Shown here one piece after another: positions 7,074 through 14,926 of a stretch of 23,869 nt of DNA. Under the pieces are notes generated by a model. It was not told the DNA's origin. It searched no databases and saw only the letters and a program-made list of their open reading frames with translations. Where the stretch lies: positions 1 through 23,869 of the forward strand of contig JAISVY010000004.1 in the NCBI GenBank assembly GCA_031271325.1, written 5' to 3'. Every line of letters begins with the position of its first letter. The first letter of the stretch is position 1. Made by a program: the position numbers and the translations under genes. This DNA is from Oscillospiraceae bacterium. Lineage in GTDB: Bacteria; Bacillota; Clostridia; Oscillospirales; UBA929.

Positions 7074-7316
7074 ATGAAGATTGAGCTGTCTAAAAAGGCC
7101 GCAAAGGCATTGATGTCACAGAACCCGCCAACGCAGACGCGCATTGCGGCAGGAATTCGCAGGATACCCGAAGGCGATATAAAGCCGGTAAAAGGAAGCA
7201 GCGGAACATTCAGATTACGCGTGGGCGATTGGCGCATCCTGTTTTCCTATCCGTCCAAAGACAATGTGCTGATTGAGAAAATAGCGCCGCGCGGCGATGT
7301 GTATAAGGGGGGTTGA
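7074..7316 (+). CDS. RelE/ParE-type toxin
   Basis: An 80-residue basic protein with the RelE/ParE fold pattern: N-terminal helices, then FRLRVGDWRILFSY (46-59), a beta strand with VLIEKIAPRGDVYK at the C-terminus. RelE-like members cleave mRNA in the ribosome while ParE-like members poison gyrase; the sequence alone does not decide. The Arg residues at 47, 49 and 54 and the final RGDVYK match RelE-like toxins of the IxxRGDVY type. The toxin gene comes first and the partner starts at its stop. Codon use is less GC-rich than gmk and priA, suggesting insertion into this operon. Confidence 0.85.
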   Translation: MKIELSKKAAKALMSQNPPTQTRIAAGIRRIPEGDIKPVKGSSGTFRLRVGDWRILFSYPSKDNVLIEKIAPRGDVYKGG

Positions 7317-7318
7317 GC

Positions 7319-7513
7319 ATGTCACCAACCGCAAAGAAATTGATTGATGTGGTGGAGTTGCTATCAGAGCGTGAACAGGAGCTTATTTTTGAAGTCATAA
7401 GCCATATGCTGCCGGACGATGTCGCCACTCCGCAAGACTTAGCCGACATAGCGCAGGCTCGCGCCGAATATACGCAAGGCGAAACGGTAAGCCTTGACAG
7501 CTTAGGCTTTTAG
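7319..7513 (+). CDS. antitoxin paired with the RelE/ParE-type toxin
   Basis: A 64-residue acidic protein. Residues 1-40 form a helical N-terminal part (TAKKLIDVVELLSEREQELI), which could bind DNA or dimerise. The tail QARAEYTQGETVSLDSL is the kind of extended segment that wraps RelE/ParE toxins. ATG at 7319 is preferred, with GGGGGG (about 7307-7312) six bases upstream; TTG at 7313 would overlap the toxin stop but has no spacing to that site. No clear ribbon-helix-helix is visible, so the antitoxin family is not assigned. Identity rests mainly on size, tail and gene coupling. Confidence 0.75.
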   Translation: MSPTAKKLIDVVELLSEREQELIFEVISHMLPDDVATPQDLADIAQARAEYTQGETVSLDSLGF

Positions 7514-7540
7514 ACATTAAAAAACGGATCACTGTAAAAT
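7511..7540 (+). promoter_or_regulatory. possible promoter for rpoZ-priA
   Basis: TAGACA (7511-7516), an 18-base spacer and TAAAAT (7535-7540). The -35 overlaps the antitoxin stop codon. It would let rpoZ and the genes after it be transcribed apart from the toxin-antitoxin pair. Confidence 0.35.
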
Positions 7541-7576
7541 AACACGTGTGTGGAAAATTAAAGGAGGACCCCTGCC

Positions 7577-7792
7577 ATGCTTTCACCGTCTATCAGCGAA
7601 CTAATGGAAACTATCCCCAGCCGTTATCTGCTGGTCAACGTCACGGCGCGCCGCGCGAGGGAGATTGCCGAGACTGCCGAGCGTCAGGAGATTCATTTGG
7701 ATGAGAAGCCCGTGAAGCTCGCGATCAACGAGATCGCCAGCGGCACGCTGGTCGGGCGCGTCAAGAGCGAATACCAATACAAGCTGGATTAA
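7577..7792 (+). CDS. rpoZ: DNA-directed RNA polymerase omega subunit
   Basis: 71 residues. Conserved omega features: SRYLLVNVTARRAREIAE (the RY...V..RAR.I motif), followed by EKPVKLAINEIASGTL. Omega helps assemble RNA polymerase by holding beta-prime. AAGGAGG at 7561-7567 lies nine bases before ATG. It overlaps priA by one base (TAATG). In many Firmicutes coaBC lies between rpoZ and priA, but here they are fused directly. Confidence 0.95.
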   Translation: MLSPSISELMETIPSRYLLVNVTARRAREIAETAERQEIHLDEKPVKLAINEIASGTLVGRVKSEYQYKLD

Positions 7793-10041
7793 TGGAGCGA
7801 TTCGCTCGAATCGCCGTGCGGAACGTCCCCTACGCGGCGGATAAGCCGTACACCTACCGCATACCGTCCGCTCTTGCGGATGGTGTTATTCCGGGGGTAC
7901 GCGTAACCGTTCCGTTCGGGCAGGGCAACCGCAGACAGGAAGGCTTTGTTCTGCGCCTGACCGGCGAGGCCGGGCGCGACGGGATTAAGAATATCGAAAC
8001 GGTGCTGGATACCGAACCGGTTTTGGACGAAGGGCAAATCAAGCTCGCCCTGTGGATGCGCGAACGGTTTTACTGCACGGTGTATGAGGCGGCTCGCGCC
8101 ATGCTGCCGTCCGGTTTGTGGTACCGCTGGGACGAAGAGGCGCGGGACGGCGCGCCGCCCCGGCGCAGAGCGCAGGATAAGACGGCGCTGCGGGCGGAAC
8201 TGGCTGTTTCCTCGGAGGAAGCCGCTTCGTACAACGCGGGCCGTTCGGCTCCGGCGCAGAAAGAAGTGCTGTCCCTCCTGCGGGACGTGGGAAGCGCGTC
8301 GGCGCGGGAAATCCGTTATCTGACCGGAACAGGCCGGAGAACCCTGAATGCGCTGGAAGCCAAGGGGCTGATTACCCTCTTTGAAGAACCGGTGTATACA
8401 GCCCCGGCGGTGACGGCGCGAGCCGAGCCGATCGTTTTGAACGAAGAGCAGGAAGCGGCGTTCGGACGTTGCCGCGAGGCGCTGGATACGCGCAAACCCG
8501 CCTGCGGGCTTCTGTACGGCGTGACCGGCAGCGGCAAGACGAACGTGTATATCCGCTTGACCGAGCGGGTCTTGGATGAGGGCGGCGGCGCGTTGGTGCT
8601 GGTGCCGGAAATCGCTCTGACCCCGCAGCTGATGTCGCTGTTCTCCGCGCACTTCGGGAGCCGCGCCGCGCTGCTGCACAGCGCGTTGTCGATGGGAGAA
8701 CGCCTGAACGAATGGAAACGTATCCGGGAAGGGCTGGCTTCGGTGGTGCTGGGTACGCGAAGCGCCGTTTTCGCGCCGGTGCGGAATCTGCGCCTGATTG
8801 TGCTGGATGAGGAGCAGGAGGGAAGCTATAAGTCGGAGAACGCGCCCCGTTATCATGCCCGCGAGGTGGCGAAATACCGTTGCGTCCGGCAGGGCGCGAC
8901 CTTGCTGCTGGGCAGCGCCACGCCCTCGGTCGAGAGTTTTTCCGCGGCGGAAGAGGGGAGCGCGTTCTTATGCCGGATGAAAGCGCGGTATAACCGGCGC
9001 GCGCTGCCGGAGGTGCGGATTGTCAGTTTGTCCGAAGAGCGAAAGGTTGGCAACGACACCACGATCAGTCAGGCGCTGCACGGCGAAATAACATACAACC
9101 TCGCGCACGGGGAGCAAACCGTTTTACTGCTGAACCGGCGCGGGCATCATAAGAGTATGATCTGCCCCGCCTGCGGAGCGTCGCCCGGTTGTCCCCGGTG
9201 CAGTGTTCCGCTGGCGTATCACTCCGCGAATCATCGGCTGATGTGTCACTACTGCGGGTACTCGCAGAAGTTTTCCGGCGTGTGCGCCGAATGCGGGGCG
9301 CAGCTGATACCGCTGGGGGCGGGGACGCAGCGCGTGGCGGAGGATTTGGAGCGGCTGTTTCCCGGCGCGGAGGTTTTGCGGATGGATGCCGACACCACCG
9401 GTTCGCGGGGCGCTCACGAGCGTATTTTAGACCGTTTCCGCAAACGAAAAGTCCCGTTTTTGGTCGGGACGCAGATGGTCGCCAAGGGGTTGGATTTCCC
9501 GGACGTGACGCTGGCCGGCGTTCTGTGCGCCGACGCCGCGCTGTATATGGACGATTTCCGGGCGAACGAGCGCTCGTTTTCGCTGATGACGCAGGTGATC
9601 GGACGGGCGGGGCGGGGCGGGAAGCCCGGACGCGCGGTAATCCAGACCTACGCGCCCGACCACCCGGTCATCCTCGCGGCGGCGGCGCAGGACTATGACC
9701 GGTTCTATGAGGGCGAAGCCGCGCTGCGCCGCGTACAGGGCTATCCGCCGTTCGGATCGCTGACGCAGCTGACGTTTTTCTCGATGAACCAAGACGACGT
9801 GATGCAAGCCGGGTTGCGCGTAAAAGGCTGGATCGACGCGGCGAAATGCGAGGGCGTATCCCGCGCTCTGGGACCCGCGCCGGACAGGGTGGCGCGGCTG
9901 AATATGCGCTACCGCTGCCACATAATATTGATACACAACGGCAGCGCGGCGGTGCGGCGGCTGGTCTCGGGCGTTCTGACGGCGTTTCCCGCCGACAAGA
10001 AAAACAAGGGTGTTTTCGTCTTCGCCGACGGACAGCCGTAA
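7792..10041 (+). CDS. priA: primosomal replication protein PriA (replication restart 3'-5' helicase)
   Basis: Restarts stalled replication forks by recognising fork structures and loading the replicative helicase. 749 residues, typical. N-terminal 3'BD domain (about 1-105), winged-helix region (to about 215), helicase core with Walker A GVTGSGKT (243-250), DEEQEGSYK (Walker B/DEEH-type, 339-347) and motif VI QVIGRAGRGG, and a zinc domain of eight cysteines in four CXXC pairs (about 458-501). ATG overlaps the rpoZ stop. All key motifs are intact. Confidence 0.97.
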   Translation: MERFARIAVRNVPYAADKPYTYRIPSALADGVIPGVRVTVPFGQGNRRQEGFVLRLTGEAGRDGIKNIETVLDTEPVLDEGQIKLALWMRERFYCTVYEAARAMLPSGLWYRWDEEARDGAPPRRRAQDKTALRAELAVSSEEAASYNAGRSAPAQKEVLSLLRDVGSASAREIRYLTGTGRRTLNALEAKGLITLFEEPVYTAPAVTARAEPIVLNEEQEAAFGRCREALDTRKPACGLLYGVTGSGKTNVYIRLTERVLDEGGGALVLVPEIALTPQLMSLFSAHFGSRAALLHSALSMGERLNEWKRIREGLASVVLGTRSAVFAPVRNLRLIVLDEEQEGSYKSENAPRYHAREVAKYRCVRQGATLLLGSATPSVESFSAAEEGSAFLCRMKARYNRRALPEVRIVSLSEERKVGNDTTISQALHGEITYNLAHGEQTVLLLNRRGHHKSMICPACGASPGCPRCSVPLAYHSANHRLMCHYCGYSQKFSGVCAECGAQLIPLGAGTQRVAEDLERLFPGAEVLRMDADTTGSRGAHERILDRFRKRKVPFLVGTQMVAKGLDFPDVTLAGVLCADAALYMDDFRANERSFSLMTQVIGRAGRGGKPGRAVIQTYAPDHPVILAAAAQDYDRFYEGEAALRRVQGYPPFGSLTQLTFFSMNQDDVMQAGLRVKGWIDAAKCEGVSRALGPAPDRVARLNMRYRCHIILIHNGSAAVRRLVSGVLTAFPADKKNKGVFVFADGQP

Positions 10042-10050
10042 AAGACAGCG

Positions 10051-10099
10051 CCCGATAACCCGTGCTCACCGAAGGTGACCAAAGCGGGGCGTTATCGGG
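10051..10099 (+). promoter_or_regulatory. long hairpin between priA and def
   Basis: CCCGATAAC (10051-10059) pairs perfectly with GTTATCGGG (10091-10099). Inside is a second stem TCACC-GAA-GGTGA (10066-10078), with partly pairable C- and G-rich flanks between. No T-tract follows. The structure ends about 10 bases before the def ribosome site AAGGGG, so it could affect RNA processing or def translation. Confidence 0.5.
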
Positions 10100-10121
10100 G
10101 AGACAGAAAGGGGAAGCAAGA

Positions 10122-10598
10122 ATGGGATTGAGGACGATATTAAAAGGCGGCGACCCGGCGCTGCGCAAGCCGAGCCGGGATGTCACGAATTTTGACAAGC
10201 GCCTGCACATCCTGCTGGACGACTTGGCGGAGACGCTGGAACACGCGAAGGGCGCGGGTTTGGCCGCCCCGCAGGTGGGCGTGCTGCGCCGGGTGTGCTT
10301 TATCAACATCGAGGAACCGATTGAACTGTGCAACCCGCGCATCGTGTCACGCGAAGGGGAGCAGGAGGGCGCGGAGGGCTGCCTCTCGGTACCGGGGAAG
10401 ACGGGGATTGTCAAGCGCCCGGATAAGGTCGTCGTTGAGGCGCAGGACCGTTACGGGAAGCGCTTTACGGTCGAAGGGGAGGGCTTTCTCGCGCGGGCGT
10501 TCTGTCACGAGATCGACCACCTCGACGGCGTTTTGTATACCGATATTATGGAGCGGTTTATGACAATGGAGGAAATCGCGGAGCTGGATAAAACATGA
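10122..10598 (+). CDS. def: peptide deformylase
   Basis: Removes the N-formyl group from nascent proteins; a metalloenzyme. 158 residues from the ATG at 10122. All three motifs are present: GAGLAAPQ (44-51, motif 1), EGCLSVPG with metal-ligand C87 (motif 2) and HEIDH 129-133 (motif 3). The open frame extends upstream to 10062, but that part crosses the hairpin and has no ribosome site, while AAGGGG lies just before 10122. The stop overlaps fmt in ATGA; the two enzymes act at opposite ends of the formyl-Met cycle. Confidence 0.96.
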   Translation: MGLRTILKGGDPALRKPSRDVTNFDKRLHILLDDLAETLEHAKGAGLAAPQVGVLRRVCFINIEEPIELCNPRIVSREGEQEGAEGCLSVPGKTGIVKRPDKVVVEAQDRYGKRFTVEGEGFLARAFCHEIDHLDGVLYTDIMERFMTMEEIAELDKT

Positions 10599-11461
10599 GA
10601 ATTGCTTTTTTCGGGACGCCGGATTTCGCCCGCGCTTCGCTCGCGGCACTGCTGGATATGCCGGAGCACACGGTTGCGGGCGTCTTTACGCAGCCCGACC
10701 GCGCGAAAGGGCGCGGGATGAAGCTGACGGCAAGCCCGGTGAAAGAGCTGGCGGAGCGTCACGGCATCCCGGTCTTCCAACCGGTCAAGATGCGGGACGG
10801 CACGGCGCTGACGGCGCTGCGGTCGTTAAAGCCGGATTTGGCCGCCGTCGTCGCGTACGGACGGATGCTGCCCAAAGACATGCTGGACGAGCCGGGGTTG
10901 GGGTGTATCAACCTGCACGCGTCTCTGCTGCCGGAACTGCGCGGTGCCGCGCCGATTCAGTGGGCGGTGGCGCGGGGATTTGCCAAGACAGGCGTCACGA
11001 CGCAGAAAATGGCGGAAGAATGCGATGCGGGGGATATTCTGCTCCGCGAAGAAACGCCGATCGGCGCGGACGAAACCGCCGGAGACCTGCACGACCGCCT
11101 GCGCGATCTGGGCGCGTCGCTGCTGCAAAAAACAATCCGCGCCATTGCGGACGGTACGGCGAACCCGGCGCCGCAGGATCACGCGAAAGCGACCTACGCG
11201 CCGATCTTGAAAAAAGAGGACGGGGTCATCGACCTGTCCCGCCCCGCGGCGGAAATCGGCTGCCTGATCCGCGCGATGAACCCGTGGCCGGGCGCGGCGC
11301 TGGGGGCGCTGAAGGTGCACCGCGCGCGTATCGTACCGGGCGGCAGCGGCGCGAAATATATAAGGTGCGGCGACGGCGGCGTTTTGGAACTGCTTGAGGT
11401 ACAAGCCCCCGGAGGCAGACGGATGAGCGCGGAGGATTATTTCAGGGGTGCGCGGGGTTGA
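10595..11461 (+). CDS. fmt: methionyl-tRNA formyltransferase
   Basis: Transfers a formyl group from 10-formyl-tetrahydrofolate to initiator Met-tRNA. 288 residues, slightly shorter than the E. coli enzyme but with both domains. N-terminal formyltransferase fold: MRIAFFGTPDFA, then NLHASLLPELRGAAPIQWA with N106, H108 and the SLLPxxRG loop at 110-117, and ECDAGDILL near 143. A C-terminal OB-like domain ends QAPGGRRMSAEDYFRG, the usual end of the family. It overlaps def and rsmB by four bases each. Confidence 0.96.
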   Translation: MRIAFFGTPDFARASLAALLDMPEHTVAGVFTQPDRAKGRGMKLTASPVKELAERHGIPVFQPVKMRDGTALTALRSLKPDLAAVVAYGRMLPKDMLDEPGLGCINLHASLLPELRGAAPIQWAVARGFAKTGVTTQKMAEECDAGDILLREETPIGADETAGDLHDRLRDLGASLLQKTIRAIADGTANPAPQDHAKATYAPILKKEDGVIDLSRPAAEIGCLIRAMNPWPGAALGALKVHRARIVPGGSGAKYIRCGDGGVLELLEVQAPGGRRMSAEDYFRGARG

Positions 11462-12645
11462 ACGCCCGGGAAGCGGCGCTCTCGGCGCTCGCGAAACAGC
11501 GGCGCGGCGGCGCGCGTTTGGACGCGGCTCTGACCGCCGCCGTGAAGGGGCTGGACGCGCGGGAAGCGGCTCTCGCGGCGCGGCTGTGCTACGGCGTAAC
11601 GCAGAACCGGGGACGCATCGACCTTGCGCTTGGCAAGTACGTCAAAAAGACACAGCCGCAGGTGCTGGACATCCTGCGCCTCGGCGCGGTTCAGCTTTGG
11701 TTTTTTGACCGCGTGCCCCGGTACGCGCTGACCGACGAGGCGGTGCGCCTGTGCAAGAAAACAGCGCCCCACGCGGCGGGCATGGTCAACGCTGTGCTGC
11801 AAAAATTGCCGGATACGCCGCCCGAAACCGGCGACCTTTCGGTGAAATACAGCCTGCCGGAGTGGTTTTGCGCGCGGATACGCAGGCTTTTGCCGCCGGA
11901 GGAGTGGGAGCCGTTTTTCGCGAGCTGTAACGCCATTCCGCCGGTGTATGTCCAGCGGAATACGCTCAAAGTCTTCCAAGAAATGCCCGGGTTGGCGGCG
12001 CACGGTTCTGTACCGGAGTGCTACACGGTAAGCGACCCGGCGGTACTGGACGGTTTGCTGCGAAGCGGATGGGGGATTGTCGCCGACCCGGCGGCGAAGC
12101 GGTGTGTGGAAGTCCTTGCGCCGGAACCGGGAGCGCGGGTGTGGGATACCTGCGCCGCGCCGGGCGGGAAAACGCTGATGTCGGTCTTCGCTATGCAAAA
12201 CAAAGGGCGGCTGTTCGCGACCGACCGCGCGGAAAAGCTGCCGCTTATCCGGGAAGCGCTGAAGCGCTGCGGCGTAACCAACGCCGAAACGCGGGAAGCC
12301 GACGCGTCGGTTTACGCGCCCGGCATGCTGTTCGACGCGGTGCTGTGCGATGTGCCGTGCTCCGGGTTCGGCGTACTGCGCAAGAAGCCGGACATACGCT
12401 ACAGGACGGAAGTCGGTTACTTCCCGGGGATTCAGCTGGCCATTCTCCGTAACGCCGCGAAAGCGGCTGCGCCCGGCGGCGTTCTGGTATACTGCACCTG
12501 CACCCTGCTGCCGGAGGAGAACGAAGGTGTTGTAAATGCCTTTCTTTCGGAGAACAATACGTTCAGGGAGGAAGAAATGACGACACTCTGGCCTCACCGG
12601 AGCGGCACGGACGGGTTTTTTATCTGTAAATTAAAGAAGCTCTAA
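11458..12645 (+). CDS. rsmB: 16S rRNA (cytosine(967)-C(5))-methyltransferase RsmB
   Basis: Methylates C967 of 16S rRNA. 395 residues: a NusB-like RNA-binding domain (about 1-130), a linker, then a SAM-dependent methyltransferase domain with DTCAAPGGK (about 230-238), DVPCSGFGVLRKKPD with C301, and YCTCTLLPEENE with C348; these two cysteines are the paired catalytic residues of m5C RNA methyltransferases. TTG at 11458 overlaps the fmt stop, with AGGGGTG upstream. The last codons and the TAA stop lie in the inverted-end sequence CTCTAAAAACCTC of the 100-bp repeat family, so the C-terminus (KKL) may be partly repeat-derived. Confidence 0.94.
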   Translation: MNAREAALSALAKQRRGGARLDAALTAAVKGLDAREAALAARLCYGVTQNRGRIDLALGKYVKKTQPQVLDILRLGAVQLWFFDRVPRYALTDEAVRLCKKTAPHAAGMVNAVLQKLPDTPPETGDLSVKYSLPEWFCARIRRLLPPEEWEPFFASCNAIPPVYVQRNTLKVFQEMPGLAAHGSVPECYTVSDPAVLDGLLRSGWGIVADPAAKRCVEVLAPEPGARVWDTCAAPGGKTLMSVFAMQNKGRLFATDRAEKLPLIREALKRCGVTNAETREADASVYAPGMLFDAVLCDVPCSGFGVLRKKPDIRYRTEVGYFPGIQLAILRNAAKAAAPGGVLVYCTCTLLPEENEGVVNAFLSENNTFREEEMTTLWPHRSGTDGFFICKLKKL

Positions 12646-12893
12646 AAACCTCATGTTCGCCGATAGATACGTACTGTGTAGGGCGCGGCGACACGGCGCG
12701 GCGTAAACATCCCCCGGCGGCATTCGCCGCCACCCCCTTCCGGCGGAAGGGGGCTACGGGGAATCCGGGAGTGGGGTTATCCTGTGTAGGGGAGGCGCCC
12801 TACACGGGACGTTGAAACCGGCGGCGTGCCGGGGTCGTCACGCCCTACGCGTCTTAATTGTTAACTGTTATCTGTTCGTTGTTCATTGTTAAG
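12640..12893. repeat. composite of dispersed repeats between rsmB and rlmN
   Basis: This gene-free gap is built of repeat pieces. CTCTAAAAACCTC (12640-12652, one end of the 100-bp family) carries the rsmB TAA stop. Then come a GTAGGGCG-type copy (12677-12703), a 26-base block starting AACATCCCCCGG (12706-12731) that recurs exactly at 18141-18166, hairpin CCCCCTTCC-GGC-GGAAGGGGG (12733-12753), an 11-bp hairpin around GTGTAGGG / CCCTACAC (12781-12808), an inverted GTAGGGCG copy (12818-12848) and an AT-rich TTAATTGTTAACTGTT stretch (12854-12890) that also recurs near 18220. No gene is seen. Confidence 0.75.
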
Positions 12894-12911
12894 GAGCGGG
12901 AGTTTTTCGGA

Positions 12912-13907
12912 GTGACAAAAACAAATATCCTTTCTCTCTTTCCCGAGGAGATTGAAGCGGAACCGGCGTATCGGCGCAAGCAAATATTCGCCTGGATCGG
13001 GAAGCGGGGCGCACGGAGCTTTGATGAGATGACCGACCTGCCGAAGGGTTTGCGGGCGGAGCTTGCGGAGCGGTATACGCTGGACGCAGCGGAGGAGACC
13101 GAACGGCGCGTTTCCGCCGACGGCACGGAGAAGATTCTCTGGACACTTTCGGACGGCGAACGGATTGAAACGGCGCTGATGCGGTACCGGCACGGGACGT
13201 CGGTCTGCGTTTCCACACAGGCGGGCTGCCGTCAGGGATGCGCGTTCTGCGCTTCGGGTTCGCACGGGCTGAGCCGCAATCTCTCGGCCGGGGAAATTCT
13301 GGCGCAGGTGCTGTACTGCGGGGAGAGCGTCAACCACGCGGTGATGATGGGAACGGGCGAACCGCTGGACAACTTTGACGAATCGGTGCGCTTCATAAGG
13401 CTGGTCAGCCACCCGGAAGGGCGCGGTTTGAGCCTGCGCAGCATCTCCCTATCCACCTGCGGCGACGCGGAAGGGATAATCAAACTCTCCGAATTGGGGC
13501 TGCCGGTGACGCTTTCGGTATCGCTTCACGCGCCGGACGACGAGACGCGCAGCCGCATTATGCCGGTCAACCGGAAGTACCCGGTTCAAACGCTTTTAGC
13601 CGCCTGTAAGAAATTTTTTGAAAATACGGGTCGACGAATCTCGTTTGAATATGTTATAATAGACCAATTGAATGATTCGCCCGCGCACGCGAAACGGCTC
13701 GCCGCCCTGCTGGGCAAGTATCCCGCGCATGTGAACCTGATTCCGTATAACCCTGTGCCCGGCAAGGCGTTTGCCGCGCCGGGGAAGGAAACGGCGCTCC
13801 GGTTCGCGCGGGAATTGGGCGGTATCCCCGTAACGGTGCGCCGGACGCTGGGGTCTGATATAGACGCCGCATGCGGTCAAATGCGAAGCTCTAAAAATCC
13901 CATGTGA
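12912..13907 (+). CDS. rlmN: 23S rRNA (adenine(2503)-C(2))-methyltransferase RlmN (radical SAM)
   Basis: Radical-SAM enzyme that methylates C2 of A2503 in 23S rRNA and A37 of some tRNAs. 331 residues from GTG at 12912, supported by GGGAG nine bases upstream; the frame is open to 12858 but that part is repeat sequence. The 4Fe-4S motif CRQGCAFC (C106, C110, C113) is intact, as are GTGEPLDN, SISLSTCG, the final catalytic ACGQ (C321) and RRTLGSDIDAACGQ. The last residues (RSSKNPM) and the TGA stop are encoded by a 100-bp repeat copy, an odd but harmless-looking tail after the conserved end. Confidence 0.95.
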   Translation: MTKTNILSLFPEEIEAEPAYRRKQIFAWIGKRGARSFDEMTDLPKGLRAELAERYTLDAAEETERRVSADGTEKILWTLSDGERIETALMRYRHGTSVCVSTQAGCRQGCAFCASGSHGLSRNLSAGEILAQVLYCGESVNHAVMMGTGEPLDNFDESVRFIRLVSHPEGRGLSLRSISLSTCGDAEGIIKLSELGLPVTLSVSLHAPDDETRSRIMPVNRKYPVQTLLAACKKFFENTGRRISFEYVIIDQLNDSPAHAKRLAALLGKYPAHVNLIPYNPVPGKAFAAPGKETALRFARELGGIPVTVRRTLGSDIDAACGQMRSSKNPM

Positions 13908-13985
13908 GCGAAGCGAACGAGCGGAGTGCTTGCGAGCAGTCGCCTCTGGCGAGGTGTCGCAAGCCGCAGCGGGGGATTTTTAGAG
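13889..13985. repeat. complete copy of a 100-bp palindromic element (13-bp inverted ends)
   Basis: Perfect inverted ends CTCTAAAAATCCC (13889-13901) and GGGATTTTTAGAG (13973-13985). Inside, GCTTGCGA pairs with TCGCAAGC around an inner hairpin CGCC-TCT-GGCG. The rlmN TGA stop (13905-13907) is inside. In the plus direction the nested stems end in GGGGGATTTTT, so the copy may also weakly terminate or process the rlmN-stp transcript. It is small, with no coding capacity: MITE-like or REP-like. Confidence 0.75.
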
Positions 13986-13993
13986 TGACAAAA

Positions 13994-14037
13994 ATGCGAA
14001 GCTCTAAAAATCCCATGTGAGCGAAGCGAACGAGCGG
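13994..14037. repeat. truncated second copy of the element before stp
   Basis: These 44 bases repeat 13881-13924 exactly, 113 bases downstream: the left end plus the GAGCGAAGCGAACGAGCGG segment. The rest of the element is missing and the sequence runs directly into the stp start region. Confidence 0.75.
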
Positions 14038-14074
14038 GAATTTTATGAGTGATATGGTTGAGGAGCAGCAGACG

Positions 14075-14809
14075 ATGATTGCTTGGGCAATAACCGACAA
14101 GGGGCTGGCAAGACGGGAGAATCAAGATTCTTTCCATCTTGAGGTTTCCCATGCCGTAAACCAAGCCCTTTGCGTCGTCTGCGACGGCATGGGCGGGGCG
14201 AAGTCGGGCAATGTGGCATCCCAAATGGCGGCCGGTACGTTTATGGATGAAATGCGCTTTCAGGCGAAACCCGGCATGAGCCCGAGGGCTGTGCGCACGG
14301 CGCTGGTGTCGTCGGTCGCGGCGGCCAATATGCGCGTCTATGAGAAAGCGCAGTCGTCCTCCGAGTTTTACGGAATGGGTACGACGCTGGTCGGCGCGGC
14401 GGTATCGCGCGGGAGCGCGCTGATCGTCAACGTGGGCGACAGCCGGGCATACCTCGTGGACACGGAGGGTATCACGCAGATCACCCGCGACCATTCGCTG
14501 GTGGAAGACCTGATTGGGCGGGGCGAATTGTCCCGCGAAGAAGCGAAGGTTCATCCGAGCAAAAACCTGATCACCCGCGCGCTGGGCACCGAAGCCGCCG
14601 TCATTCCCGACTTGTTTACCGTTGAACTGCGCGAGGGGGATTTCCTTCTGTTGTGTACCGACGGTCTGACCAATGTGGTGGACGATCAGGAGATCCTCTT
14701 TGAGATTCTGCACGGCGGCGACCCGGCGGATTGCTGCGAACGCCTAAAAAATCTGGCGAACGACCGCGGCGGACCGGACAATATCACGCTTGTTTTGGTT
14801 CATATTTAG
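14075..14809 (+). CDS. PP2C-family Ser/Thr phosphatase Stp/PrpC
   Basis: Manganese-dependent phosphatase that reverses phosphorylation by the PASTA kinase encoded next. From ATG 14075 it has 244 residues: ITDKGLARRENQDSF (motif 1), VVCDGMGG, GMGTTLVGAA, VGDSRAYLV, CTDGLTNVVDD and GGPDNITLVLV, all metal-binding PP2C motifs intact. ATG 14075 is preferred because GAGGAG (14060-14065) sits nine bases upstream and family members begin just before this motif; ATG 14045, adding ten residues, lies directly after a repeat copy and has only a weak site. It sits in the conserved rlmN-stp-prkC-rsgA order. Confidence 0.94.
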   Translation: MIAWAITDKGLARRENQDSFHLEVSHAVNQALCVVCDGMGGAKSGNVASQMAAGTFMDEMRFQAKPGMSPRAVRTALVSSVAAANMRVYEKAQSSSEFYGMGTTLVGAAVSRGSALIVNVGDSRAYLVDTEGITQITRDHSLVEDLIGRGELSREEAKVHPSKNLITRALGTEAAVIPDLFTVELREGDFLLLCTDGLTNVVDDQEILFEILHGGDPADCCERLKNLANDRGGPDNITLVLVHI

Positions 14810-14819
14810 GCGCTGCTGA

Positions 14820-14885
14820 ACAACTCTTTTTCGACACGAAGCGCCGCAGGCGCGAGTTGCCGAATTCAGAATTTTAGAGCTTCTC
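14820..14885. repeat. decayed repeat copy in the stp-prkC gap
   Basis: AATTTTAGAGCTTCTC at the right side matches the end of the 100-bp family (GGTTTTTAGAGCTTCTC at 22154-22170). To its left are CAACTC / GAGTTG (14820-14854) enclosing a GCGCC-GCA-GGCGC hairpin. It is too degraded to define full ends. Confidence 0.45.
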
Positions 14886-14926
14886 TTATTCGTGTTATCA
14901 CACGTTTCTGGCGGACGGAGGACTGT

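Noticed and set aside
11437..12597. 386-codon minus-strand open frame over rsmB
   Set aside because: Antisense of an intact RsmB with all catalytic motifs; the product composition is Arg/Gln/His-biased as expected of a shadow.
13881..14037. CRISPR-like array after rlmN
   Set aside because: Only two direct copies of 44 bases; they belong to a dispersed palindromic element with inverted ends, there are no regular spacers and no cas genes.
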